DNA of 64,000 nt, taken from Paramacrobiotus metropolitanus. Its lineage: Eukaryota > Tardigrada > Eutardigrada > Parachela > Macrobiotidae. Within the stretch, counting starts at the first letter, position 1; each line of letters opens with the position of its first letter. Location of the stretch: assembly GCF_019649055.1 (NCBI RefSeq), contig NW_026570243.1, positions 248,001 to 312,000 on the forward strand. The letters run 5' to 3'. The notes beneath the pieces are model-generated. The model did not search any database, was not told where the DNA came from, and saw only the letters and a program-made list of their open reading frames with translations. The position numbers were made by a program, and so were the translations under genes. Of the stretch, positions 20,027 to 30,145 are shown piece after piece.

Positions 20027-21363
20027 ATGGCCATGCTGATGATGGAAAATTCTGAGCCGGCCATGCAACTGGAGAACCAGCTCTTTGCACTACCAGCCAC
20101 CTTAACGGACCGCTGGCGCACGGAACACGAAAAGCTTAATCCCACAACGGTTTTGACAGACAATGGTTCCGCCGGCGATATCAACTTTTTCATCCCACCA
20201 AGCACCTCCGGACTGCTGAGTTTAGCGGATATGATTCTGGAATTAGAAGTGGGTATTAAAGTCCGCGAAACCACCGGCGAATGGGAACTGATCACGACAG
20301 CGGATAGTGTGGCACCAGTCAACAATTTTTTACACTCCCTGTTCTCCTCTTGCCATGTGACCGTAGCCAACCGACTGATCTCGGATGCCGCTACATTTTA
20401 TCCCTACCGAGCCTACTTGGAATCACTGCTGTCTCACACACTGGACGCCCAACAAAGCCAACTGACATCCGCCGCATTCTATTACGACAGCCCGGGGTCT
20501 TTTAACAGTGAAACAGCCAACAACGGTTAAAAAAATCGAGCAGCACTATTTAATGCCGGCCAGTACGTGCAGCTTTCCGGCAAACTGTTTTTGGACCCTT
20601 TTGATCAGAGCAAACCGCTGTGTACTGGTGTTCCCGTCAACATTCGCCTAGTGGTTAGCCGACCGGAATTTGCCCTACGCGTATGGGATACGGACACCAC
20701 CAAGACATTCAAACCATTTATCCGGAACGCTCTCTTGTCTATCCGCCGCTACATTCTATCACCGGATTTTTTGACTGCCGTAGCCGGAGAACTCCTGAAA
20801 AAGACTGTCAAATACCATATCAAGCGCGTAGTGATGCGCGTTTCGGACATTCCCCAACGAACCCAGAGCACTGTTGTCAGCAATTTGCAAATTGGTCAGA
20901 TTCCAAAGGTGGTCTTTATTGGCTTTGTTGACAGCGAAGACTTTCACGGATCGCAAAAAAAAATCCTTTTAACTTCCAACACTTCAACGATACACAATTC
21001 AGCGTCGAAGTTGACGGCCAAAGCTATCCGACAAAACCATACACTGCCGATTTTGACCGCAGTTTGTCTCCGGAGTGCTACGACGGGCTACTAGACACTC
21101 TGGGACACCGACCCAGCCTGCAAGGCGGCTTGCCTTTCAATCGGACCCAATATAACGACGGATAAACCATTTTCGGATTCGACCTGACTCCAGGACATAC
21201 CGGCCGTGGACCACTGACCCTGATAAAGCAAGGAAACCTTAGTGTCTCCGTGTCTTTTGGGAAACTATTGAAAAGTACCATTATGATGGTGTGCATGCTG
21301 GTCTATGACAGCATTATTGAAATCAATCAGCATCGACAGCTGATTGCGGACTTTACAACATGA
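20027..21363 (+). pseudogene. Major capsid protein, hexon-like double jelly-roll type, three breaks
   Basis: Hallmarks of the Polinton major capsid family are in order: an N-terminal strand-rich region with VAPVNNFLHSLFSSCHVTV, then FYPYRAYLESLLSH and QSQLTSAAFYYD; after the breaks LDPFDQ, VNIRLVVSR, NPFNFQHF and FGFDLTPGHTGRGPL. The reading frame is interrupted by an in-frame TAA at about 20,528, a shift in a nine-A run near 20,957 and an in-frame TAA at about 21,163. It ends in a TGA at 21,361. Full length would be about 445 codons, within the family range. The protease ATG overlaps this stop (ATGA). The gene supports a virion-forming ancestor. Confidence 0.92.
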
Positions 21364-21872
21364 ATACACAGGAAATTACCTCAGCACTCCATGGAAATCC
21401 TCTGACCACGGCGGTATTTCGTGGGGTCTACGCCAGCGATCAAGTTCCAGCGACATTGGCACCTTTTCCAGGAGCATGTGTAGTGAATACCGACCCAGCC
21501 GACCAAGAAAGCGAACATTGGACTGCGCTGTACCAGGAACGGGCCGGTAAAATTGAAACGTTTGATTCGTACGCGAAATGATTTGCAAGGTATTCTCAAC
21601 ATTTTGCGCTACTGGCGGCCACCAATGAAATAACTCTACAAAATCAACAGTTTCAGTCTGAATTTAGTACTGTGTATGGACAAAACTGTTTGTTTTTTAT
21701 TCTACGACGTTGTAGTGGTGAATCATATACTAATATTGTGCATTTGTTTACGGATAGCCGAATCAGCAACGACAAAATGGTTTGTCAGTATGTTAATTCT
21801 TTTTTCGACATTAGTACAACCATGGTGGACGAAGCTCTTCTCCGACAAATGTGCAAGCGTTTAATGAAATAA
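21360..21872 (+). pseudogene. Adenain-like maturation cysteine protease, one nonsense codon
   Basis: Catalytic His is visible in EHWTALY, the acidic partner region in FDSYA, and the Gln/Cys pair in YGQNCLFFIL, in the order of adenovirus-type (C5/Ulp1-fold) proteases. A TGA at 21,579, in frame, separates the His part from the Gln/Cys part. The frame then continues uninterrupted to TAA at 21,870. Length is about 170 aa, short for the family (about 200). The enzyme would process capsid precursors such as the pVI-like protein. It closes the plus-strand virion block, and its ATG overlaps the capsid gene stop. Confidence 0.88.
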
Positions 21873-21919
21873 GAAAATTCACTGACCCATTTCTGTTAGT
21901 CTTACTGTAAAACAGCATT

Positions 21920-22092
21920 TCAGCAATAATCAGCAGAAATAATTCCCCCCACATTGGCACGAATTTGATCTCCATGTTTAATCAAAAAACCAGCCACATC
22001 GAGGTCCAGAGCTTGCTCAACACTAGCTTATCCAGCCCAAACAAACAAGCGGCTGGCGGTCGTTGGGATGTCAACAGATCCATAAATTCCAT
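21920..22092 (-). pseudogene. Possible small minus-strand gene with TATATAAAG promoter, one frameshift
   Basis: A TATATAAAG box (22,156-22,164, minus) and an adjacent dyad array (22,216-22,460) point to a transcript running left. An ATG at 22,092 opens MEFMDLLTSQRPPAACLFGL. The frame then shifts near 22,030 to ALDLDVAGFLIKHGDQIRANVGG and ends at a TGA at 21,920. It would encode about 57 residues. A plus-strand frame over the same bases (21,965-22,165) looks less protein-like and has no promoter. Function unknown. Confidence 0.35.
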
Positions 22093-22155
22093 GGTGGAGA
22101 AATCAAAGTTAGAAAAGGCAGAACAACTGGTTGTGGGACTACGCTACAGCACCAA

Positions 22156-22460
22156 CTTTATATAGGGTCACCGCCGCTTGCTTCGTAATCATACTTCCAC
22201 GTCTCGCGAGTACGTAGGTAATCAATTTGGATTGCCTCTACTCGTACAGAAGATAATTGGTTGTGATTACCTGTGTAACCAGTTTTGATTATCTGTATAA
22301 TCGGTTTCGATTATCTGTATGATCGGTTGCGATTACCGATACAACCTGTTTTGATTATCTGCATAACCGGTTTGAATTACCTGTATAACTAGTTTTGATT
22401 ATCTGTATAATTAGTTTCGATTATGTGTGAGCACAAAAGATAATCGGTTTTCATTACTTC
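22156..22460 (-). promoter_or_regulatory. Long dyad array (about ten 22-bp units) with TATATAAAG box
   Basis: Units such as GATTATCTGTATAATCGGTTTC repeat every 22 bases from about 22,216 to 22,460, in the orientation opposite to the left terminal repeat. TATATAAAG lies about 50 bases beyond the left edge on the minus strand. The array separates the leftward small gene from the rightward genes at 22,609 and 23,034, so it could serve both directions. Confidence 0.65.
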
Positions 22461-22608
22461 TACTAGTACAGAAATGTGATCAGTACAGCAAGTACGAGTG
22501 TAATGATCAGGTCTCAAAACGAAACGCATCATTTGAACAGATGTAAGTTTGTTTTGTTGCTTTATTGAATAATTTTTCACTTGTTTTTGCTGCTTTATTG
22601 TAGTAGAA

Positions 22609-23091
22609 ATGGCTACGCCTTGCATACTGGATACCGACTGGTTCGTTATCAATGGTGTTAAATACATCAAGCACCTCGCCTTTTACTGCCCGGACAAAGC
22701 GGAACAAACCCTGTACACGTTTACGCTACCACGTTTTGCGAACCAGCACACCGCCGAGCTGAAAAGACATGCGCGCCAATCGCACGGTTTACTGTGGAGT
22801 ACGAAAGGAGACTATCGGCACAATCATGTGACCTGCGCCTTGGAAGACATCTTCCGACGAATTGGGCGACCCAGCCAAGTGCGTTTTTTTGCCAAGGGTC
22901 CTAAAAAGTGCCGGTTGTTGGAACAGTATTTACCGGAGGTAAAAAACCTTGAGTCCTTGGGCTGCCTACCATAACACAGGCTCAGCTCGCTACCTGTCTC
23001 GACACTGCGGAAAGTGCCCGAAAGCCGTTCGTTTTGCTTTGTGGTACCACTGCGATGCCAAGAATCACCAATGTCGTTGCCGTTGCGGATT
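22609..23091 (+). pseudogene. Cys/His-rich protein of unknown function, one probable frameshift
   Basis: The intact segment (22,609-22,974, 121 aa) starts MATPCILDTDWFVING and contains HARQSHGLLWS, which resembles a motif seen in uncharacterised proteins of arthropod mobile elements that may have an exonuclease-like fold. This is a recollection of a pattern, not a proven match. Near 22,955-22,970 the frame appears to shift into a Cys-rich tail (HCGKCPKAVRF, HQCRCRCGF) that runs to a stop near 23,091 and could bind zinc. It overlaps the start of the TBP-like frame. Function unknown. Confidence 0.45.
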
Positions 23092-23624
23092 CAAACTGTA
23101 CCCTGGATCTGAAGAAAATTGAGAAAACGCTACCAATGGCTCAATACATTCCGCAGCGATTTTCCGGTCTTTTGGTGCGCATTATTGAGCCCTTTAAAGC
23201 GCACTGCCAACTTTACCGCAATGGAAAAATTACAGTTAACGGAGCTCGTTCGGAGGACCAGTCCCACGAACTGATGAAAAAGGTTGTTGGTATGTTGGTA
23301 AATATGGGCTATCCCTGTGCGGTTTCGGGATATCGCATTGTAAACATTGTAGCTAACCACACGTTTCCCAACCGTGTGCATATCGAAAAATTTAGCGAAT
23401 TTATTAAGCTTGAATATACACCGGAATTGTTTAGCGGGCTTGCAATTAAGCTGAAGGTGGGTCGTGCTGTGCTGTTTCCACCAGGCAAATGCAATTTTTT
23501 GGGCTTAAAATGCTCTTCTGATTTACAAAAGGCTGTGAAACGTGTCGAGTTCACGCTTCAACAATTTAATAAATTCAAAACGACGTATATCCCTACGGAA
23601 GTGTGTTGTATTCCGCATCAATAA
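23034..23624 (+). CDS. TATA-binding-protein-like (TBP-fold) protein encoded by the Polinton
   Basis: The 196-aa frame reads as a TBP core: NCTLDLKKIEK, then PQRFSGLLVRI, then GKITVNGARSEDQS, followed by the second pseudo-repeat with ELFSGLAIKLKVGRAVLF and GKCNFLGLKCSSDLQKA. The paired R/L-F-SGL and GK-----G elements about 90 residues apart are the two halves of the saddle-shaped DNA-binding fold. Cellular TBP cores are about 180 residues, so the length fits. Divergence is high (for example PPGKCNFLG in the second half). The gene is intact, unlike most neighbours. It converges with the polymerase gene and overlaps its 3' end by 32 bases, so it belongs to the Polinton and is not a stray host exon. 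The true start may be the second Met (MPRITNVV). Confidence 0.8.
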   Translation: MLCGTTAMPRITNVVAVADSNCTLDLKKIEKTLPMAQYIPQRFSGLLVRIIEPFKAHCQLYRNGKITVNGARSEDQSHELMKKVVGMLVNMGYPCAVSGYRIVNIVANHTFPNRVHIEKFSEFIKLEYTPELFSGLAIKLKVGRAVLFPPGKCNFLGLKCSSDLQKAVKRVEFTLQQFNKFKTTYIPTEVCCIPHQ

Positions 23625-24462
23625 TACGACGTTTGTCATAGGTCACTTGGAATCGTTTCTGCATGCTGGCAGTATATATCTTCAAATCTTTCTTTACGCG
23701 CTTAAGAATATCAGGATATTGAATATCAATGCTGCTACGCGTTTCCAATATTTTCAACATGGTACCAAAATTAATTTGCTTACTCGTTCGTCCATTCAAA
23801 GTGAATCCTTTGACTTTTGCCACTGTTTCGCCGTCGTTGGTGACGTACGAGTAGGTTTTGGCTTCAAGACTAATGAACTGTGTAATATATTGACCAGGTT
23901 TAAGCTCGTTCGTTAGGTCTCCTAGGAAACAACCAGTTGGAAGGTCCACATGTCCGGGTTTCGAGACAAAAAAAATTGAGTCTGAAAAATTGCTATTTTA
24001 TTAAACAGACATAAAAATTAACATGCGGTAAAATACCTGTGTCAAAGTACAGCAAACGATCCTTGACCATGTCTATAAATTTGTATAAATGCAGTCTTGC
24101 CCAACATGTTGTAAACCTGTAATAATACTAATATAATACATAGCTTTGGTATATAATAGAAAATTAAAAGAATAGGACCTACGCCGCAAGACGACATTAG
24201 TGTTTGGATTCTGATCCACAAAACCACCTTCTTTCCTGTACGTCATTTGGACAACGTCTTCGGAAAACATGTCCCAAGAATGCACGTGGCATTTTCCAGA
24301 CAACAACATGTCGTAAAACTTGTCCGGTTCGGTCACATAAACTGTATTCAGTTTATTATCTAGCATTCCAAGTCGTCCCCAAAAACTGCAATCATAAAAA
24401 ACCTTTTGGGTACTGGAACGAATTTTACTAGTAGTATGGGGGGCAGAATAGCATTATTGCTC

Positions 24463-24592
24463 TGATTGGTCAGACACGCCCCCTTCTCTGATTGGTCAGA
24501 CACGCCCCCTTCTCTGATTGGTCAGACACGCCCCCTTCTATGATTGGTCAGACACGCCCCCTTCTCTGATTGGTCAGAACAGAACCGGACCA
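24463..24592 (+). repeat. 26-bp subterminal tandem repeat, 4 full copies plus a partial (left arm)
   Basis: TGATTGGTCAGACACGCC starts at 24,463, 24,489, 24,515 and 24,541, with a partial copy at 24,567. GATTGG is a CCAAT box on the opposite strand, so each unit carries CCAAT next to a GC-rich GGGGGCGTG. The mirror array at 31,549-31,688 has one unit more. Confidence 0.9.
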
Positions 24593-24763
24593 AGACCGAG
24601 ACCGAACTGAACCGAACCGTTCACAGCCGGACTTTACCCCTTTCTTTTGTTTATTTTTCCCCACCCTCTTTTATTCATTATTCAGACAGCATACGTATAT
24701 GCAGGCACGGCGGTGCATTGTTTAACAAGTAAACCAAAATATAAAATCATTATAATGGACCCA

Positions 24764-25189
24764 TTATCGAACAAAGAAAAGGCGACTGAAAGTCCGGTTA
24801 TTCTTCCAGTGCGTTGTGTGAATTTCCGCCATCAGAGCAAGAAATTCTGTATATGGCAACGTTATTATGCGGCCAAACTGGGAAAAACGGATCATACGGC
24901 CGCGTTTTTTATGAATTCTAAGCGCCAGGCGTAAACATCCCGGGCCAGCCAGTCCAATCCTTTTCAAGCCATCACCGTTAAACCCACGTTCCAAACACCC
25001 CGCCCACGGTCCACCATAAATCATTTCCATGAATGCATTCAGGTGTGTGGATTGTAGCCGTACGCCTACTAAATGTACTAAAAAACAGTACTCGTATTTT
25101 GGACACCAAAACGCTATAATTCTTGGTGTAATTTTATATATTGTATAGCCCCGAAACGTTCCTATGATTTCTACACGGTTGTCAGACAT
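24764..25189 (-). CDS. 141-aa ORF in the left arm, unknown protein
   Basis: The protein starts MSDNRVEIIGTFRGYTIYKI and is identical to the one at 30,936-31,361. It is read outward, toward the element's left end. It is basic, with RIHKKRGRMIRFSQFG followed by IITLPYTEFLALMAEI near the C-terminus, a beta-strand then helix pattern vaguely like PC4-type single-strand DNA-binding domains. The resemblance is weak. An AATAAA equivalent lies about 65 bases past the stop on the minus strand (24,696-24,701). It is the only long frame kept intact in the element, and being in both arms it would be preserved by arm-to-arm conversion. Function unknown. Confidence 0.6.
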   Translation of the reverse strand: MSDNRVEIIGTFRGYTIYKITPRIIAFWCPKYEYCFLVHLVGVRLQSTHLNAFMEMIYGGPWAGCLERGFNGDGLKRIGLAGPGCLRLALRIHKKRGRMIRFSQFGRIITLPYTEFLALMAEIHTTHWKNNRTFSRLFFVR

Positions 25190-25980
25190 TTTGCAGAGAT
25201 GTAATGAGTAACTAAACTATGTGTTCGCTTTCAGTGAGCGCGTGCATAGCTATTTGACCGGGGGCAGCTGTCGGTGGTGACGTAACTGGCGATGAGTCAT
25301 TTAAACTTTTCTCAGAAAACAGTACTCGTACCTTCACCCCACTGCACCGGCACATCACCGGGCCCCACATCGTACAAGTAGGGTAGCCATGTACTGTATG
25401 TATTGCACTGCCACTACGTACAAGCTAATTTATATTGTACGAGTACTGTACTCGTATAGACAGAGCGCGCCAACAGCAAGCTTTCTGATTGGTATCAGAA
25501 AGAATCTGGCAGCGCCTAGTGATGTGACTTTTCTCAGAAAAAAGCGGCTAATACACTGCACCGCACATCACCGTCTACTGCACAACACGACACCTCAAAG
25601 GTATGGTAAACTGTACCGAACCACCATGTATAGGTACTGTATGTATTGTACGATCGCTACTCGGGAACAAATATTATTGTACCAGTACTGTAGTTCGCAC
25701 TCTTATGGACAGAGCAAGCAAACAGGAAGCTGTCTGATTGAAATCAGATAGCATCCGGCAGCGACTGTAAGCATGCTGTCTGTTCGGTCATATTTTTCTG
25801 ATTATTTTTCTGATTATAATCGTGTTTTACTTTTACCTATGAGAAATCAGTACAAGATACACATACTGCAAATAACACGGTGTGTGTACTGTACGTTCCA
25901 AATATTCCAAATATTCCAAATATTGTACTCTTACCGGTTCCACATTAATTATTACCACTAGTGGGTGCGAGTATGAGCTG

Positions 25981-28900
25981 GAGGATTCCGTACAGTTTCA
26001 TTTTAAAATACGTAACTTTTTCTTAAAAAAATAAATTACGAATTTTGAACACCTTAATTTCTAAAACCGCACACACAATCAGTCCTTTTACACCGTATTA
26101 CACCGAATTCAGTACCGTGCACCGCACCACCTCGGGGCGCAACATCATGATGCACCGCACCGCACCTGATCCAGCACACACATTGTACCGCGCGGCATCG
26201 TACAGGTAGGGTAGATGAATAATTCATGTACTGTACTGCCACTATTCATAAAAATGTATATTGTACGAGTAGTGTACTTTGCACACATGTGGTCCGAGCG
26301 CTCCAACTGCATGCTATCTGAGTGAATTCAGGTGTCATCAGTCAGTGACTGTGCATCTAGTCTGTTCAGTCATGAGACTTTTGATGATCCAGCTGCGATG
26401 GCGATGAGTCACAGTGACTTTTTAAGACAGGACTTACAGAAAACAGTACTTGTACTTTATACCTGCACCGTATTTCACCGGCCTCCACACAGCAACGGCC
26501 TAACACCGCACCGGGTCAACACTACACTGCAGCGCAAAGGTATGGTAAACTGCACCTAAGCGTCAGGTACTGTATGTATTTTACTGCCTCTACGCGCAAA
26601 TAAATAATTATACGTATACGAGTACAAGCATGCAAATATTGTACTAATATTGTACGATAAAACATTTTTTGATTAACATTACAGACAAGTTTACTTGCAC
26701 CTATGAGCATTCAAAACTAGAGTACATACTGGTCAGCAAAAACAATATAGACGTACCGTGCACATCCACCGGCTCTCGCACAGCAACGGACCGGAGCCAA
26801 TTCCTTTACCAAACAGTCATGTGCTGCATGTAATGTACTGCCACTACTTGCAAAAATATACAATGTTGTACGAGTACTGTACTTTGCACCCGTATAGATA
26901 GAGTGCGGTAACAGCCTACGCGCAAACAAATATTATGGTACGAGTAATATAACTTACACTCGTATGGACACAGCGAGCCAACAGCATGCTTTCTGAAAAA
27001 AGTCAGATCAGCAACGATTGTGAGCAGGCAACCTGTCTGTATTTCCTCTCTCGCCCTTATGTATTTACATACAGAAGTGTAACTTGCTTTCTTATGTTTT
27101 CTTAGGTTAAACAGTTTTTTATATCTTCTTGAGTATAGTAAGTCCGTACTATTTTTAAGTCCGTGTGCTTTTGGATCCATATGACAGAGCCGATTTATGT
27201 AAGTGATTTGCTTGATCGCGCTAGCCACACCCGATTGGTCACAGCAGATGAAAACATTTTTAAATGTACCTTGCTGAATGTGGAGCGCCATCGCAACCTT
27301 AGTGCACCGTTACCGTAATAATGAAATAAGTCTGAAATTTTCTATCTCCGGACATCTGAACTGCGTGTAAGTAAGATCACTACTAAGTACTCTGTACGGT
27401 ACGTAATGAAGAGCTATTTCTTCTGCTGCCTTTGTCTGCAACTTTTTCCCCTTTCTGTTTGCAGTATCACACTCGCTCTTATAGTTCTAGACTGTATCGA
27501 TGGGTCATTTTTTAAATTGGAAACCAGTGTGTAACGTTAGTGTAGCGTCCATACAACCACATTCACTATAGTAGGTTTGTACCAATTATTTGATAAATGT
27601 GCAAAAAATGCGTTCGAAAAAATACCATCTGCGACACCGATTCGTCAAAAGGGCAATGCAGTTTAATGTAGTATTTTAAAGAAAAAAAATTGCAAATTTT
27701 TGACAACCAAACTTCATGTTTATCAATGCTTTCTATGTATTACCTATGAGAATTTGCAAACGAAAAACTACAATATCGTTTACCACAACAGTATGTTTTT
27801 GAGCGCAGATTTTAAAATTTTGATAGCTGAAACTTGTAATGTATTTTGTGAGAAAAAAGTGTACGTGTTTTAAAATAGAATTATACGATTTCCGTCGTAA
27901 AACTCCCAACTTCATACTCATACTCGCACCTACCAGTGGTTATAATTAAGTGTTTAGAACAGAGGATGTCCTTGTACGAGTACACATTACATTGCTGTTT
28001 GTATTCATAAATAAAACATGTCGTATCACGTTTGTGCCGGCACGATTGGCGATTTTGTTCTCTCGGGATCTCAGATCAGCTCGGGGGACGTGCAGCCGTG
28101 TACTAAAGTACCCTAACCAGATATATGATGTACATGTGCAAATATATGATAAAATTACCTGATGCAATAAATTATAATAAGCGAAATTAATCGTTGATAA
28201 TCACATTGCCACACTGCGTTCAAGCGATGATCCACTGGAATATTATACCGGTACCAGTTCAGTTCTTGAGCATGAGACTGAACAGCTGCCCTTGTGCAGT
28301 GGCGCTATGCGGATTACAGGAAACGGCATCAGATTGTATAATTTCACATATTACAGGAGAAAATATCAAATACCTCTCTTTTGTGGTTGAAGCATGGTAT
28401 CTGGACATTAATATAAATTATAATCATATCAATTATCAAATATCTGTTCATAGATATGCGAACAACATATGCTGCAAGACACTGGCGGCCGGCTGTTCCC
28501 ATCAGATTTGAACCTTCGTCACGGTATGTCTACATTGCTTGTGTCGCCCGGTATATAAAATGTGTTGTTTGCAGTAATAGATTTGCTTAGGTAAAAGTTG
28601 TCCTATCTGCAGTTTGAATTAGAAAAATAAGTCGTTTTATTTCAAAGATTGATGACTGAACAGACAGGCTGCATACAAACAGTTACCACCAATCTCGTAC
28701 TGCTACAATGTTTGCTCAGGCCAGTATAAATCCTGCGTTGTTTGCAGTATGTACACCAAGTTCTTAATTTTCACAGGTACAAGTGAAACTTTTCTGCAGT
28801 TTTATTCAGAAAAATAATCTGCTTCTGCCTGCAAAGTTTCATGACTGAACAGGCAGGCTGCATGTTCACAGTTGCTGCTGATCTGATTTCAATAACACAG

Positions 28901-30145
28901 CTTGGTGTTGGCGCGATCTGACTATATGAGTGCAAAGTACACTCTACTCGTACAAGATATATTTTTTTGCGCATAGTCGTAGTACAATACATAGAGTACG
29001 TGGCTGATTTGTCTACCTTACCTGTACGTTGCAGTGCTATGTGTGGGCGTTGCGTCGGGATGCTTGGTCCGGTGTGGTCCATTGCGGTGCGATGACCAGT
29101 GCGGTACGGTGCGGTGAAGGTAGAAGCAAGGTAGATAGTTAATAGAGATGCGACTCCCTAAAATCTGCAGCATGAGAATTCAGTACTTTTCGGCACGTTT
29201 GCGTCAAAAGCGTCAAGTTGTAAATAAGAGCCCGAGCGTACGGTAAGGCCTACAACCTCAACCGCTTAGAATTTTTTAAAACAGATTGCACATCTTTTTA
29301 TTAATTTTTCATGCTACCCATGCTCGTTATCGATATGAAATTATGATTTTTACGTAGGTCGAATTATGAATATGAGTGGGCCTTATGTAATTCGTAGAGG
29401 TAGTCCAAGTGTGTACGACTGCAGGGCGCAGCCAGCCTATCGCCAGCTCACTGCCTGCCTGACCTCTATGTATTCATACCCGATTCAAGCAAAACACTTT
29501 TACTACTTTACTCGCCTCCGATGTTTTTTGAAGGCAGGTATATAAACTGTGTTGGTTGCAGTATGCGCACCTAATACTAAATTTTCTTTGGATTAAGTAC
29601 AACTTATCTGTACTTTTAATCAGAAAAATAAGTTATTTCTGACCCAAAGTTTGGTGGCAGAACAGACAGGATGCATGCTTGCAGCCGGATTCCATCTGAT
29701 CTCAGACAGCACGCTGTTGCCGCGTTCTGCCATTATGAGTACAAGGTACAGTAATCGTACAATTTATATTTGTTTGCGAGTAGTGACAGTATAATACATA
29801 CAGTAGGTACTTTCAGTTCTGACTGCCTTATGATAAAGCAGCCCAACGGACTGTGCCTCATGCTCCTATGTGTCATTCCAAGATAACGCAAGCGTTGTGC
29901 ATTGGTTTGTTGCAACAGTCAACACATGCCCACTTTAAGGCAACATTGCCCAACGGTAAATCTAGTCCCGACTAGATTTTCCGTTGGGCACCGTTGACTT
30001 ATCCATGCATTGCGCGTGTTACACGCTGTACAAGTAGACTGTGAGTGCAATGGACTGCACTGCCCCGTTAATACCGTGCTATCGACGCTATGTAATAACA
30101 AATTTAGATTTGTTATTAGCTCATACTCGCACTAGTGGGTGCGCA
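25981..30145. repeat. Core of the nested element: diverged repeat modules, no recognisable gene
   Basis: The core is AT-rich. It contains degenerate copies of a module also present in both arms: TTGTACGAGTA-TGTACT, then GTATAGACAGAGCGC-CCAACAGCA and TTTCTGATT. Copies lie near 26,262, 26,870 and 26,938 in one direction and near 28,870-28,970 and 29,690-29,760 in the other, so the palindromic organisation extends, decayed, into the core. The longest frame (26,806-27,291, minus) spans such modules and is not convincing as a gene. Confidence 0.6.

Larger units (their letters stand above)
24430..25980 (+). repeat. Left arm of the nested element (~1.55 kb inverted repeat)
   Basis: It is inverse to 30,146-31,721 and so similar that the long ORF in each arm gives an identical protein. 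It differs mainly by one fewer copy of the 26-bp repeat. Inner edge near GTGGGTGCGAGTATGAGCTG at 25,980. Confidence 0.9.

Noticed and set aside
15734-21872. Programmed frameshifting or stop-codon readthrough as an explanation for the broken Polinton genes
   Set aside because: Breaks are of several kinds, occur in most genes, separate catalytic motifs and show no common slippery sequence. Decay explains them better.
21965-22165. 66-codon plus-strand ORF after the protease
   Set aside because: The minus strand over the same bases has a TATATAAAG box and a more protein-like, though shifted, frame. The plus frame has neither.
24647-24934. 95-codon ORF opposite the 141-aa frame (and its mirror at 31,191-31,478)
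   Set aside because: It is antisense to the 141-aa frame, which has the polyadenylation signal and the better amino-acid composition. Duplication follows from the inverted arms.
26806-27291. 161-codon minus-strand ORF in the nested element core
   Set aside because: It overlaps degenerate copies of the repeat module, has no domain pattern and is not duplicated in the arms.
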